64,000 nt of DNA, taken from positions 9,278,698 through 9,342,697 of the forward strand of contig NC_065564.1 in NCBI RefSeq assembly GCF_022605725.1, given 5' to 3'. A model generated the notes under the pieces. That model did not search any database. It had not been told where the DNA came from and worked only from the letters and a program-made list of their open reading frames with translations. Below, one piece after another: positions 1-10,453 of this stretch (position 1 is its first letter; each line of letters starts with the position of its first letter). The position numbers were made by a program, and so were the translations under genes. The DNA comes from Anthonomus grandis grandis. Lineage: Eukaryota > Arthropoda > Insecta > Coleoptera > Curculionidae.

Positions 1-1361
1 TGTTTTTTTTTATTGTTGGCTCGTGACCGTGTATTTTCATACAAAACTGTATGACAGTTGTACGCCAAACAGATATTGTCAAGTGTACGAGCAAAGTTGC
101 GGTTTTCACAATGGTAAAGTTAACGGAACGAGAAAAAATAGAAATTCTGTGCATGGTTGGGTTTGGTGATTGGACACGTACTCAAAGAGAAGCTGCTCAA
201 TTATTCAATGAAATCCACCCTGATCGTCCTCCGATATGTCAAAAGGTGGTGAGTAGAATAGAGGCTAAATTTAGATAATTCGGTCATGTTAGAGATCTGC
301 CGAAATCTGGTCATCCTGCTCGAGATGAAAATGAACAACTTGACGTTTTGCTTTCTTTGGAAGAAAATCCATGCACTCCTCTGTCGCAGATTGGGGTAAA
401 TGTACACATGGCGAAATCTATAGTTCACCGAATAGTTAAAAAGCACAAATATCACCCCTACAAAGTGATTCCTGTGCAAGAAGTTATTTGATGAGGATTT
501 CGATAGGCGAAATGAGTTTTGTGAACGCTTACAAAACATGTGCAATCTAAGTAATAATTTAGTAACAAATATTATTTTTTCCGATGAAGCCACGTTCTGT
601 TTGAATGCTAGTGTGAACAGAAAAAATTGTCGATATTGGGCAACAGAAAATCCGCATTGGATGATGGAGGTAAACACCCAGTACCCTCAAAAACTAAATG
701 TGTGGTGTGGAATAGTGCGCGGAAGAGTAACAGATCCCTTTTCCTTTGAACAGACTTTAACGGGACAAGTGTATTTCGATTTTCTCCAATTTGAATTAGT
801 TCCAGCATTACTAGCTTTATTTCTAAATCCATTGGACCCAGACTATCCTGACGAAGAACTAATTTTCTAGCAAGATGGCGCTCCTCCGCACTATGCTGCC
901 ACTGTGCGTACATTTTTGGATGAAACCTTTCCCAATCGGTGGATAGGAAGGAGAGGACTCATCGAATGGCCTGCTAGGTCGCCTGACCTAACACCAATGT
1001 ACTTTTTTTTGTGGGGATACTTCAACTCGAAGGTATTTATTAATAGGCCAAATAATCTAGACGACTTGAAAGAGAGAATTCGCAGAGAAGTGCCCGCGAT
1101 AAGACTTTATTGATCGCCTTGGATATTGTCATGCCGTGAATGGCAACCATTTTGAATATTTAACTTAATTTTTGTTCTCTTTCTATTTGTTACATGAATC
1201 GTCTTTTTTTCGATAACTGTTGACTTTAGGTATAGGACATGATGCATGAAACATAAGTAGAATTCCACGCGAAATTCAAAGATAAAACAAAAAAAGGTGC
1301 TTTCATTTGAAAAAATGAAGTTGATGGTCGTAATTTATTTTTGAGCAACCCTGTATATACA
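1..1361 (+). mobile_element. Mariner-like DNA transposon, 3' part
   Basis: This is the right-hand part of a DNA transposon of the mariner-like type common in insects. It holds a decayed transposase gene (see next entry). The sequence near 1344-1361 (gcaaccctgtatatac) looks like the terminal inverted repeat end seen in such elements, where an outer CAGGGT-type end abuts a TA target. The left end is not in the window, so element length and target duplication cannot be read. The right boundary is inferred from the TIR-like end only. Confidence 0.6.
111..1113 (+). pseudogene. Mariner-like transposase (DUF4817 HTH plus DDE domain), broken
   Basis: The first in-frame ATG is at 111 (MVKLTEREKIEIL). 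The N-terminus matches the helix-turn-helix domain of insect mariner-like transposases. The reading then changes frame near 278 and again before 538. The catalytic core follows: FSDEATF (first Asp), then after a TAG stop at 868-870 QDGAPPHY (second Asp), then WPARSPDLTPMYFFLWGY. Related proteins usually have PLDFFLWG at that last site, so the third acidic residue appears replaced by Tyr. The C-terminal KVFINRPNNLDDLKERI segment is typical of the family. With at least two frameshifts, a stop and a lost catalytic residue the gene is dead. Family assignment rests on motif recognition, not a search. Confidence 0.75.
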
Positions 1362-1739
1362 AACTTCACATACAAAAATGCGCAACTTGAAATAAAAATC
1401 GACGGGTCCGAGCGTTTTTTTTTCGAACAATTCCCTGAATTTTAAATGAATTTAGACATAACTTTTGGGATATACAAATACCTGCATATACAAATACCAT
1501 AATTTATAGGTAATTACCAGTGGGACGCCAATGGGACTAATTTTTTCCTTTCAACCTATTTAAAATGTTATGGCTCCCGTGCACAAAAATGCACTGTCGT
1601 CACTCCTATTTGTCTTCTTTTAAAATTCAAATAAAATAAAGTAAAAAGTCTACATATTGCATAACATAGCTAAAATTGGCAACTCGGTTGAACCCAACTA
1701 TTGCATTCTTAACATTCTTTTGTCGGATACAGGCTCAAT
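1362..1739. other. AT-rich stretch, no gene recognised
   Basis: No coding region, RNA or repeat boundary is recognised. A short tandem motif (atatacaaatacc, twice) lies at about 1470-1500. Otherwise it is AT-rich sequence of unknown origin. Confidence 0.4.
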
Positions 1740-1789
1740 AGTGAATAGATTAGCCGTAGATTAGTAGTTATCTCTCTCTTTCTCGAATA

Positions 1790-1960
1790 ATCAAGTGCGA
1801 GCTCATATAGGTACGTAAAAGTGGAATAATAACCGGGTCAGGATCCTGAGTATTGATCCGTTCGCTCTTGCCTTCTCGATAATTCTAGATGCAGAAACAT
1901 AGTGGAACATAGCGCGAATATTCTGCGTGTCTATTTTGATTCGATGCTAATTTTAATTAT
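1790..1960 (+). promoter_or_regulatory. Diverged orphan block related to Hsp70-region upstream DNA
   Basis: Several short stretches match, in the same order, the orphan blocks at 31302-31678 and 39634-40015: ggaataataacc, a GATCCG motif, cttctcgataattct, gcgcg, and ttttgatt followed by a gatgc/catgc word. The paired TTC units seen in the other blocks (cattctacgtcattctag) are not present here. No Hsp70 coding sequence follows; the next DNA is an old LINE remnant. I infer a diverged relic of the same duplicated upstream unit. Alignment by eye only. Confidence 0.4.
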
Positions 1961-2411
1961 CAGCTGTTTTATAAGCGTTTGTTCAGTGGGCCAGATAAAA
2001 CATAACAGCAGATAGAATAATTTTTTGACCTTGAAGAAACAATAGTCAAATCAAAATGAAGCTCTTGAATTAATTTATTTTTAAAGGTGTATTAGGTATT
2101 TGAGATTTTTTTATTAGAAAAATAATTTTAATGTTCAAATAAAGACAGATTTACATCTCCTTAAGAATTTGCTGCAGTCAATAAAAACATTACTCATGAT
2201 ATTGAAAAAAACTATCTAATCTACTCAAATGATGTTGAAAATTTATTATAAAATGAACTAATACGGCTTGCGGATTATACTTCTGATGTCATCTTTTGCA
2301 ATAAGGCAAAAGAATTTTGTATCTCCAATGTAAAAGAATCTTCTCAACCGTTCAAAACTGATTTACAAACAACAATCTTCAACCAAACGTAGGCAAAACT
2401 CAAATTAATAA

Positions 2412-2792
2412 TAGTGATATCCATACTTGCAGTGGAGTCGTAGGTTAAGGTAAAATGAAAATCCTCCAGTCTCCCTCCACTTATTTATTAAACATTCAGT
2501 TAGTTTAAAATTCCCTACATGTTTTGGACACAGTGGTATCCATCATCAGGGTGTAAACAACAGAATGTAAACAAATAAAAATGAAAAATAAAAAAAATTA
2601 AAATTGAAAACAATAGTAATAAATAGAGGATTTTTGATATGTAATCAAACCCTGGGGCGTGTGCCTGTTACCAATTTTAAACCTTTTACCCCCTGATGAT
2701 GGACACCACTGTGTCCGAAACATGTAGGGAATTTTAAGCTAACTAAATGTTTAATAAATAAGTGGAGGGAGACTGGAGGATTTTCATTTTAC
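2412..2792. mobile_element. Fold-back element with 13-bp flanking direct repeat
   Basis: Two arms of about 105 bp (2448-2553 and 2690-2794) are inverted copies of each other with few mismatches. Each runs from aggtaaaatgaaaatcctcc through a ccctacatgtttYggacacagtgg core to catcatcagg. The spacer is about 135 bp and AT-rich. The flanks carry the direct repeat ctcaaattaataa at 2399-2411 and 2793-2805, read here as a 13-bp target-site duplication that interrupts the LINE remnant. Long target duplications and a hammerhead-like motif in the arms (next entry) are known features of Penelope-like elements, so this may be a small non-autonomous relative; that assignment is inference. Confidence 0.6.
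2691..2731 (+). ncRNA. Hammerhead-ribozyme-like motif
   Basis: CTGATGA (2693-2699) is followed, after one extra T, by a perfect 6-bp hairpin, GGACAC (2701-2706) with GTGTCC (2711-2716) and a CACT loop, then GAAA (2717-2720). This is the CUGANGA / stem II / GAAA core of a hammerhead. Next comes C-AT-G-TA, which could be a minimal stem III ending in a GUA cleavage triplet, then GGGAATTTT, which can partly pair with the CCCC and TTTT before the core (stem I). The extra T before stem II and the imperfect stem I are caveats. The inverted copy in the left arm (minus strand, about 2527-2553) has AAAA in place of GAAA and is probably inactive. Confidence 0.5.
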
Positions 2793-3583
2793 CTCAAATT
2801 AATAACTTTAACTTAAAACCTGAATACTAAATATAAATTACAATGATCTCATTGTCACAATAGATAAAGTCACATTTCTTGAAGTGAGCATGGATGAAAG
2901 GCTAGATTGGTATTTACATATTGATCAAAATAAATATAAGTAAATATTGTTATGCTCTAAGAGTTATTAGAGACCCTGCAGACGAATTGGAATCATCAAC
3001 AATATACCAAGCATACATCGACTCTAGGGTAAAATATGAAGTAATTTTTTATTTTTATTAAGTTTTTGTATCCAAGGTGTTTAATAAGAATATTAACCAA
3101 AAAACGTACTGAAAATAGCAATCTATTTATTGAGTAAAACCGGTTATGCGTATAAACTAATAGTTCATCAGAGAAAAATAAGATTGCCCAAAGAATGTAT
3201 CAACTGTTTTTATTTAAATTACAACACTCAATTTGTTTTTAGTACAAAATTCATTAATCCTCTCTCCTATACAGTGTGGCCCAAATTGGGTGTACATGTA
3301 TGGGTCTTGGATCTTGGAAACTATAAGAGATAGAAAATTGGTTAAATGGGAAAAGTTGTAGGGCATTTAGTTATCAATTTAGTGCCGCTTTTAGAACGAT
3401 TTTATCTTTTTCAGACTTTAAATTATTTGAAAAAAAAATCAATCATTTTTGAAAAAGGGCTGTATTTTTTTTAATTCAATGTATTTTTAAAATCTGTAAA
3501 AACATTATTAGGACAACTTTTTAAGGACAACGCATACCTGAAATCAGTTTTTGTTTTCGACGTTTCGGTTCTGAGATTCCATC

Positions 3584-3855
3584 TGTAGTGTGTGGCGTTC
3601 AAATTATTTGCATTTCACGTTAATTAAAAAACAACATTTATTTGCCAAACACAGTAATAAGTACAGTATAAATTATTAAATTAAATAGTATGACGCCATT
3701 GCTTGCGTCGTCAGAAAGTCAAGACGAGAGAGTCCGTCGTTCCCACTTCTACACCTCGCGCGGCGCTCTCCTCGCGCATGGTGACGTCGTGATATGGAAG
3801 GGATGCGGTATTGCCAAGCGTTTACAAAAATAACTGTCGACCGGACAACCAGACA
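3584..3855 (-). repeat. BEL element 3' LTR
   Basis: 272-bp LTR, TGTAGTGTGT...CCAGACA on the plus strand. It is identical by eye to 9856-10127. It abuts the target duplication CCATC. Confidence 0.92.
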
Positions 3856-3870
3856 TATCGCCCCCCTTGA
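3856..3870 (-). other. BEL polypurine tract
   Basis: Read on the minus strand, TCAAGGGGGGCGATA directly precedes the 3' LTR. This is the expected place and composition of the plus-strand primer for an LTR retrotransposon. Confidence 0.7.
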
Positions 3871-3883
3871 AAGCCTCCAGGCT

Positions 3884-6800
3884 TTAAAAATCATAAATAG
3901 GCAGGACAGCAATCTTCGTAACTGGACGCTTATACTCGCCAGCAGCAGTCCTCACTAATACTGTTCGGACAATACCATCTCCTCCAGGAAATATTTGTAC
4001 CACTCGGCCAGTTCGCCATTTTAATGGTGGTAATCCATCCTCCATGATGAGCACAAGAACGCCTAGTTTCAGGAGCTGCGGGTAATTCTGCTTCCATTTC
4101 GTACGTATCTGGAGTTCTGCAATGCGTTCCTTGACCCAACGAGACCAAAAATGTTGCACCATTTGTTGTCTATGTTGGTATTTTGATAGTCTGTTCTCTG
4201 CTACTCCCAGTAGATCAACTTGTGGGCACGTCGTCAATGGTTCACCAATAAGAAAGTGCGCAGGAGTGAGAGGATTTGGATCATTCGGATTATCAGAAAG
4301 AGGACATAAGGGTCTGGAGTTTAAACAGGCTTCTATTTGAGTAATTATTGTAGAAAAATCTTCAAAAGTTAATGATAAACTACCAACTACACGCTTAAGA
4401 TGAAACTTTACCGATTTAACGCTGGACTCCCAAAGCCCACCAAAGTGTGGAGCGCGAGGCGGTATAAAATTCCATTGTATACCTTGATTTGCTAATTTAT
4501 CCGAAATAGTAGAAGAGTGTTCTTTGAGAAACGAATTTAATTCATTTAATGCACCCACGAATGTTGTCCCTTGATCAGAATAAATTTGTATGCACTTGCC
4601 TCTTCGTGACATGAATCTGTACAAAGCGGCTAAGAAACATTCGCTAGTAAGATCACTTACTAGCTCTAGGTGAATAGCCTTGGTAGCAAAACACACAAAC
4701 AATGCTATGTATGCCTTGTTAGTTCTAAAATTACGTCCTTTGCGATCCCTTAGGGAGAAGGGCCCTGCGTAGTCAACACCGGACACAGAAAAGGGTCTAG
4801 AGGGTGTAATTCGTGTCTTGGGTAAATTACCCATAAGGTACTTTGTCGATTTTGCAACAAAGCGAAAACAAGTTAAACAGTCATGGTAAACCTTTTTGAT
4901 TAAGTTCCTGCCATTGATTGGCCAGAAGCTTTCACGAAGCGATGCCAATGTAAGTTGTGGACCAGCATGAAGTAGCTTAATATGTTCAGAATGTGCGATC
5001 AAAAGTGAAAGTCTATGTTTAGGGGGTAAAACTATAGGGTGTTTCTTTTGATATTCATAATCAGATTGTTGCAAACGACCCCCAACTCGAATAAGATTAA
5101 GAGTGTGGTCAAAGAAGGGATTCAAGGTAAGGAGTTTGGATTTATTAGAGACCTTATTATTATTCTTCAGTGCTTTAAATTCTTCAGAAAATGTTGAAGC
5201 TTGTACCAAGCTGACAAGTGTATGCAAAGAATTCTCAATTTCCAGAGTTGAAAGCTCTCTATTAAAAAAGTCAGATTTAGATTTTAATTTAAGGATGTTT
5301 TTAAAGCGTAGCACAAAGGCAAAAGTACGAACCAGTTTAGTTAGATTAGAAAATTTGTCAATTAAAGTAAGTAAGTCATTATTGGTATGTTTTTCGATGG
5401 ACACATGAAAAGAAGTGACATTTCGTAATTCAGGAGTATCAATATTTGATAAATCTACTATGTCGGTTGGCCACTCATCTTCAGTCAGCCAAGGAGGTCC
5501 ATGAAACCATAAAGTCGAATTTAACAAGCTTAAAGGTGGAATTCCTCTAGTAAATAGATCAGCTGGATTGTCTGCGGTTCTAATATATCTCCATTCATCA
5601 ATATTAGTTATGGATTGAATTTGAGCTATTCGATTAGCAATAAATGTCTTTAGACGATGAGGAGATGATCTAATCCAGGCAAGTACTATTGTAGAGTCAC
5701 ACCAGTAGTGCTTAGAGTCTAAAGTAGAGGGTATTGAAGCTAACACAGTTTTAGCTAGTTCTGCTAAGAGTAATGCTGCACAAAGCTCAAGCCTAGGAAT
5801 AGTCAATTCTTTAAGTGGAGAGACTCTAGTTTTTGCACAGAGTAGTTTAGACGAAGAATTGCCTAACGAATCCTTTGAACAAAGGTACACGCAGGCACCA
5901 TAACCTGGCTCCGCAGCATCAGAGAAGCCATGTAATTGCAGCTCAATAGGATTACCGCAAAGAGTTAGTCTTGGTATTTTAAGATTATTCAATTCCACAA
6001 GTTGTGTCCTGTAAGATGACCAGATTGTAAAAAGATCCATTGGAATCGATTCATCCCATGATATTTTAAGCTTCCACAGCTGTTGCAAGATGATTTTTGC
6101 CGAGATTGTGACAGGAGAAAGTAGACCAAGAGGGTCAAAAATCTGAGAAATTGAAGATAAAATTGTACGTTTTGTTACGCGAGTGCTAGATTCAATAGGA
6201 CCTACTTTATATTCTAGCGTGTCAGAAATGTGATTCCATAAAAGGCCCAAGGTTTTAGAAGCAATATCTGTATCAAAAGAAATCGAATGTATTGAGGAAT
6301 CAGAAGTTAAGGTTGGCTCATTTGAAGCCCATTTTCTAAGTGGAAATCCATACTTCATAAGAAGATCATGGATGTCTTCTTTAATTTGTCTAAGTTCATC
6401 GACTGTTTGTGCGCCGGTTAAAAGGTCATCAACGTAAAAATCACGTTGTATTATGTTAGAAATCTTTGGACAGTCTTTAGCATGTATTTTACCTACTTCC
6501 TGCAAAGATCTAGTAGCCAGAAATGCAGCAGAGGCTGTACCGTATGTAACGGTGGACAAATCGTAAGTTAAAATCGGCTCATTAATATTAGCACGCCAAA
6601 GAATTCTCTGAAGTTTACGATATTCAGGGGCTACATAGACCTGTCGATACATTTTTTCAATGTCACCACTGAGAACTACAGGATGTATACGATACCGTAA
6701 GAGAATTGAAAAAAGACTGTTTTGGACATTAGGTCCGACCATAAGTAAATCGTTTAAAGAAAAACCTGAGTCAGATTTACAGGAAGCATCGAAAACGACC

Positions 6801-9100
6801 CGTAGTTTAGTTGTAGTGGAGCTTAATTTAAGCACACAGTGGTGCGGTAAAAAATATCCAGAAGTATCATTTTGATTCTTAGATAGGGTCATGTGACCGA
6901 GTTTTTCATATTCTGTTATAAAATCTTGATAAGTACGTTTTAAATCAGGGCTTTTATTCAGTTTCCCTTCAAGATTTAAAAAACGACTTGTAGCTGTCAA
7001 CTTCGAGTCCCCAAGACGATCAATGGAGTCCTTAAGTGGAAGATGTACTACAAATTTACCATCAGGGGCTCTAGAAGTGTGCTGAGAGAAATGTTCCTCG
7101 CAAAAGGTTTCCTCTGGTGATAAGTATTTAGTTTTAGGAAATTCCTCTACCTCCCAAAATTTAGTTAGCTGATTGTCAATTGAAGTTGTAAAAAAGCACT
7201 GTGTCTTTGAGCAAAGGCTTGAACTAAGATTAGTTTGTAAAGGACCAGAAATAATCCATCCAAAATGTGTCTTTTGCAAAATTGGAAGTCCTCGACCCAA
7301 TTTTATTTGACCAATATGGATCAGTTCCCAGAAAATGTCTGCTCCGAGCAGTAAGTCAATAGGTTTTGCAGAGCTGAAATCGGGGTCAGCCAATGCAATA
7401 TTTTTGGGAATATGTAATAAACTGGAGTCAAAGGATATAGCTGGAATATTTCCAGTTATAGATTTAAGTACAAGACACGATATGTTCGCCTCAAAGTTAG
7501 AAAAATTGGATTGGACTTTAGCAAAAACTCTAGAATTTATGGTTTCAATTTTCTGACTGATACCAGTGATAGAATGTTTAATATTTTCAGTAGGAAGTTG
7601 TAACAAGTTGCAAAGTCTTTCTGAAATGAAATTGGATTGGCTTCCACTGTCTAGGAGTACTCTACACAAGTGTGACTTATCTGTAGTGTCAAAAACTTTG
7701 ATGATAGCAGTGGATAATAATACAGTGTTTAAATTAAGTTTTTCATTTACCACTAAACTACAAGGTGAGTATATAAGAGGAGTGTGCATCACATGTGTAG
7801 ACAAAGAGGTTGTGGCTACGTCTTTCAAGTCAGTCTCAGTGCTGTTGGAATAAGAAGAGGTAGATGTGTTGTTATTATTGGTTTGTACAGTCCCAGAATC
7901 GGTTTTGTTGAAATGTAGAAGGGTATGATGGAATTTTCCACATTTTCTACAGTTTTTAGTTGCGTGGCCTATAGAAAGGCAGTTAATACATAACTTCATT
8001 TGTTTAGCATTATTTAATTTTTCAATAGCAGAAATTTGTAAAAACTGAGGACATGTGTAGATGAGATGTTCTTTTTGACAAAACGTGCATTTTTTATTAC
8101 TGTTAGTAGCGACAAAGGATTGAGAAGTATTTTTATGAAAGTTGGGGTGTGATTGGCGAGGCCTTTCGATTTTGTTTGAAGCGTTTCTTAAAGAGCTGTT
8201 TTCGAAAGACTCTAAAATTCGGCATCTGTCTTTTAAAAAGTCTATAAGTTCCTTGTAAGTAGGGAGTTCTTCAATAAAGGTTTTGGAATCCCAAGCTCTT
8301 CTAGTCACATTGTCAAATTTACCTGTCACAATATGACAGATTAAGGCATCCCAATGTTCTGTGGGCATCTTTAAAACCGTCAAGGCGCCCATGTGCTTCT
8401 GTAAGCCGTCAAGTATGACTCTAAGGCCACGTCCAGATTCACGTGATAAAGATGGCAAATTAAAAATAGCCGTTACATGGTTGCTGACTAAAATCTGTTT
8501 GTTTTCGAATCTCTCATTTAAGATGTTCCAGGCTACATCATAATTGGCGTCAGAGATTTCAAGTGATGAGATAGTTTCAGCGGCCACACCCTTTAGAGAG
8601 AGGCGCAAGTAATGAAATTTTTTGGCTGGTGTCAGTTTGAAATTGCTATGTATTAAAGAATTGAAAGTGTCTCTAAAAAACAACCATTGGTCATATGAAC
8701 CGTCAAACGTTGGAAGGTTTATTGGAGGCAGTCTAATGTTGGCTAAATCATCATTAGAATTAGATGCTAAATTAGTTTCCACGTTTGGAGTTAAAACCTG
8801 CGGCTGCATCTGGTCAATTAAAAATTTGCTCGCTTCGGATGTTATGCGGTAGAATTTATTTTCAAATTGTTCAGACTCACTGTCATGTTCATCAAAATCA
8901 ATATCAGTCTCCGTAGCGGCAATCTTTAACTGAGCAGCGTTAAAATCTTCCAACAATTGATCAGCCTTTTGCGCACGCATTTTGAGTTCCACCAAATCAG
9001 TTTGAGAAAGATTTATGTTTGACTTAATAGCTTGAAAATAGTTTTCAAACCGTGTAAGAGCAGCTTTAGTAGCCTTTCTTTTATTTCTTGCGTCAGCCAT
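3884..9100 (-). CDS. BEL/Pao gag-pol polyprotein, uninterrupted
   Basis: A single 1738-codon frame. The start at 9100 (MADARNKRKATK) is the first ATG after the leader. Order, with approximate residues: coiled N-terminal gag, then a gag core of the insect DUF1759 type (LPTFDGSYDQW, about 125-290); two zinc knuckles, CTFCQKEHLIYTC (about 337) and CINCLSIGHATKNC (about 366); aspartic protease with LLDSGSQ (about 481); reverse transcriptase with DFYVDDLL (about 888); RNase H (GFSDAAEPG about 1060, WCDSTIVLAW about 1133); an H2C2 zinc finger; integrase with Asp in GVDYAGPF (about 1440), Asp in YSDQGTTF (about 1506) and Glu in GLWESSVK (about 1556); and a C-terminal DUF5641-type domain. All catalytic residues are present and there is no env-like frame. 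The product copies the element in cytoplasmic particles and integrates the cDNA in the nucleus. Confidence 0.95.
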   Translation of the reverse strand: MADARNKRKATKAALTRFENYFQAIKSNINLSQTDLVELKMRAQKADQLLEDFNAAQLKIAATETDIDFDEHDSESEQFENKFYRITSEASKFLIDQMQPQVLTPNVETNLASNSNDDLANIRLPPINLPTFDGSYDQWLFFRDTFNSLIHSNFKLTPAKKFHYLRLSLKGVAAETISSLEISDANYDVAWNILNERFENKQILVSNHVTAIFNLPSLSRESGRGLRVILDGLQKHMGALTVLKMPTEHWDALICHIVTGKFDNVTRRAWDSKTFIEELPTYKELIDFLKDRCRILESFENSSLRNASNKIERPRQSHPNFHKNTSQSFVATNSNKKCTFCQKEHLIYTCPQFLQISAIEKLNNAKQMKLCINCLSIGHATKNCRKCGKFHHTLLHFNKTDSGTVQTNNNNTSTSSYSNSTETDLKDVATTSLSTHVMHTPLIYSPCSLVVNEKLNLNTVLLSTAIIKVFDTTDKSHLCRVLLDSGSQSNFISERLCNLLQLPTENIKHSITGISQKIETINSRVFAKVQSNFSNFEANISCLVLKSITGNIPAISFDSSLLHIPKNIALADPDFSSAKPIDLLLGADIFWELIHIGQIKLGRGLPILQKTHFGWIISGPLQTNLSSSLCSKTQCFFTTSIDNQLTKFWEVEEFPKTKYLSPEETFCEEHFSQHTSRAPDGKFVVHLPLKDSIDRLGDSKLTATSRFLNLEGKLNKSPDLKRTYQDFITEYEKLGHMTLSKNQNDTSGYFLPHHCVLKLSSTTTKLRVVFDASCKSDSGFSLNDLLMVGPNVQNSLFSILLRYRIHPVVLSGDIEKMYRQVYVAPEYRKLQRILWRANINEPILTYDLSTVTYGTASAAFLATRSLQEVGKIHAKDCPKISNIIQRDFYVDDLLTGAQTVDELRQIKEDIHDLLMKYGFPLRKWASNEPTLTSDSSIHSISFDTDIASKTLGLLWNHISDTLEYKVGPIESSTRVTKRTILSSISQIFDPLGLLSPVTISAKIILQQLWKLKISWDESIPMDLFTIWSSYRTQLVELNNLKIPRLTLCGNPIELQLHGFSDAAEPGYGACVYLCSKDSLGNSSSKLLCAKTRVSPLKELTIPRLELCAALLLAELAKTVLASIPSTLDSKHYWCDSTIVLAWIRSSPHRLKTFIANRIAQIQSITNIDEWRYIRTADNPADLFTRGIPPLSLLNSTLWFHGPPWLTEDEWPTDIVDLSNIDTPELRNVTSFHVSIEKHTNNDLLTLIDKFSNLTKLVRTFAFVLRFKNILKLKSKSDFFNRELSTLEIENSLHTLVSLVQASTFSEEFKALKNNNKVSNKSKLLTLNPFFDHTLNLIRVGGRLQQSDYEYQKKHPIVLPPKHRLSLLIAHSEHIKLLHAGPQLTLASLRESFWPINGRNLIKKVYHDCLTCFRFVAKSTKYLMGNLPKTRITPSRPFSVSGVDYAGPFSLRDRKGRNFRTNKAYIALFVCFATKAIHLELVSDLTSECFLAALYRFMSRRGKCIQIYSDQGTTFVGALNELNSFLKEHSSTISDKLANQGIQWNFIPPRAPHFGGLWESSVKSVKFHLKRVVGSLSLTFEDFSTIITQIEACLNSRPLCPLSDNPNDPNPLTPAHFLIGEPLTTCPQVDLLGVAENRLSKYQHRQQMVQHFWSRWVKERIAELQIRTKWKQNYPQLLKLGVLVLIMEDGLPPLKWRTGRVVQIFPGGDGIVRTVLVRTAAGEYKRPVTKIAVLPIYDF

Positions 9101-9855
9101 CTCGAATAGTTAATAATACAAATATACAAATAGTTTCAAAGAAATTGTTCAAAATAGAGGCAAAGTAATAAAACAATGCAATTAAATAGGTTTCTCAGAA
9201 CACTTAATTAAAATGCATGTAAAGTTATCAAACCTACGTAAGTAACACCAAAAATGTGTAAAATATCTAATAAAGTAGGTATATTGAATGTCAAAATTTA
9301 ATAAAATGTAAATAGTAGAAATCACCATCAAAGAAAGTGTGAAATAGCAAAAGAAATGAGTGTAAATAGGTATAGTATACCAGCAAAATGTGTAATATAT
9401 TGCAACGTAAACAAATGTCAGTTAAAGGTATTAATTTTGTCACCAAAGTTGCATCAAATATCACGAAATCGTTTGTAAATCAATGTAAAGTACCATCAAA
9501 GTAACCACCATAAAGTAACACAAATACAAAGCAGTTTAAGTTTATTAAAAAAAATAAACAAATAAATCAAACAGAGGCCTGTAAAAGTAAAGGAAAGAAA
9601 ATGAGAAAGGAACGCACTAACCTGTAGTGAAATAAGCAAAACCAATCGGTGTTCCCTGAGAAGACGGTCTTGTTGTTCCCGTCGTCAAAAAAGGCAAAAT
9701 ATCCAAACTTGTGTCGATTGGGTCGGCGGTCGGCGTTTCTTCCAGTTCAAGCCACAAATAAATGCGGTAAAAGCCTCGTTGAAAGTCCCGTACGGATGTT
9801 AAAATGCAGTAAAATTCCGTTCAGGAGTCAAATCCAGCGACGAAGGACCATAAAA
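9101..9855 (-). other. BEL 5' leader and primer-binding site
   Basis: This is the untranslated leader between the 5' LTR and the gag start. On the minus strand TGGTCCTTCGTCGCTGG (plus 9834-9850) lies five bases inside the LTR. It begins with the TGG complementary to a tRNA CCA end, so it is the likely primer-binding site. The second BEL element in this window has a related TGGTCCTTCG site. The rest is AT-rich with many short gtaaa-type repeats and no coding region. Confidence 0.75.
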
Positions 9856-10127
9856 TGTAGTGTGTGGCGTTCAAATTATTTGCATTTCACGTTAATTAAA
9901 AAACAACATTTATTTGCCAAACACAGTAATAAGTACAGTATAAATTATTAAATTAAATAGTATGACGCCATTGCTTGCGTCGTCAGAAAGTCAAGACGAG
10001 AGAGTCCGTCGTTCCCACTTCTACACCTCGCGCGGCGCTCTCCTCGCGCATGGTGACGTCGTGATATGGAAGGGATGCGGTATTGCCAAGCGTTTACAAA
10101 AATAACTGTCGACCGGACAACCAGACA
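9856..10127 (-). repeat. BEL element 5' LTR
   Basis: 272-bp LTR identical by eye to 3584-3855, followed by the CCATC target duplication (10128-10132). Confidence 0.92.
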
Positions 10128-10453
10128 CCATCCTCAACTTCTTTTTTTTATGGCGGCAATTTTGTTTTTTTTTGCTAAATTAAAAAGATCTTTTTTGTCC
10201 CTTTAAAATAATCTATAACACTTTATGAAAATATTTTATGTTTACGTCAAAAAATTAAATAGTTTATTTTTTGCTGAGTTGGCCATATGGTTTTTATTGG
10301 CATTTTGTCGTACACACAATTATTATTAACTCACTAGCTTGCTAATATTAAATGAAACTATTCAAAATGACGGCCATTTTTGTTAAAACATTTTTCACAT
10401 TTCTTTAACTTTTCTAAAACAATTCTAGTCTAGTTACCTTGCGTAGGGAGATT

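Larger units (their letters stand above)
2050..3250 (+). pseudogene. Non-LTR retrotransposon reverse transcriptase remnant
   Basis: Short translated pieces resemble the C-terminal half of a LINE reverse transcriptase. Around 2250-2400 reads like the segment before the thumb (LIRLADYTSDVIF, SSQPFKTDLQTTIFN). At about 2840-2930 VTFLEVSMDERLDWYLHID resembles the conserved VKFLGI..D..L.W..HI block. From 2940 a CSKSY..R-type helix and SIHRL follow. Many stops and frame changes are present. A 381-bp fold-back element interrupts it at 2412-2792. The clade cannot be named from what remains. Confidence 0.5.
3584..10127 (-). mobile_element. Intact BEL/Pao LTR retrotransposon
   Basis: A complete minus-strand element: two 272-bp LTRs that start TG and end CA, a primer-binding site next to the 5' LTR (plus-coordinate right end), one uninterrupted 1738-codon gag-pol frame, and a polypurine tract next to the 3' LTR (plus-coordinate left end). 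The target duplication CCATC is at 3579-3583 and 10128-10132. The two LTRs read as identical over all 272 bases, so insertion was recent and the copy could be autonomous. It sits inside the left arm of a mariner-like element. Confidence 0.93.

Noticed and set aside
3676..3912. 78-codon minus-strand frame across the BEL 3' LTR
   Set aside because: It lies mostly in LTR and PPT sequence and overlaps the true end of gag-pol.
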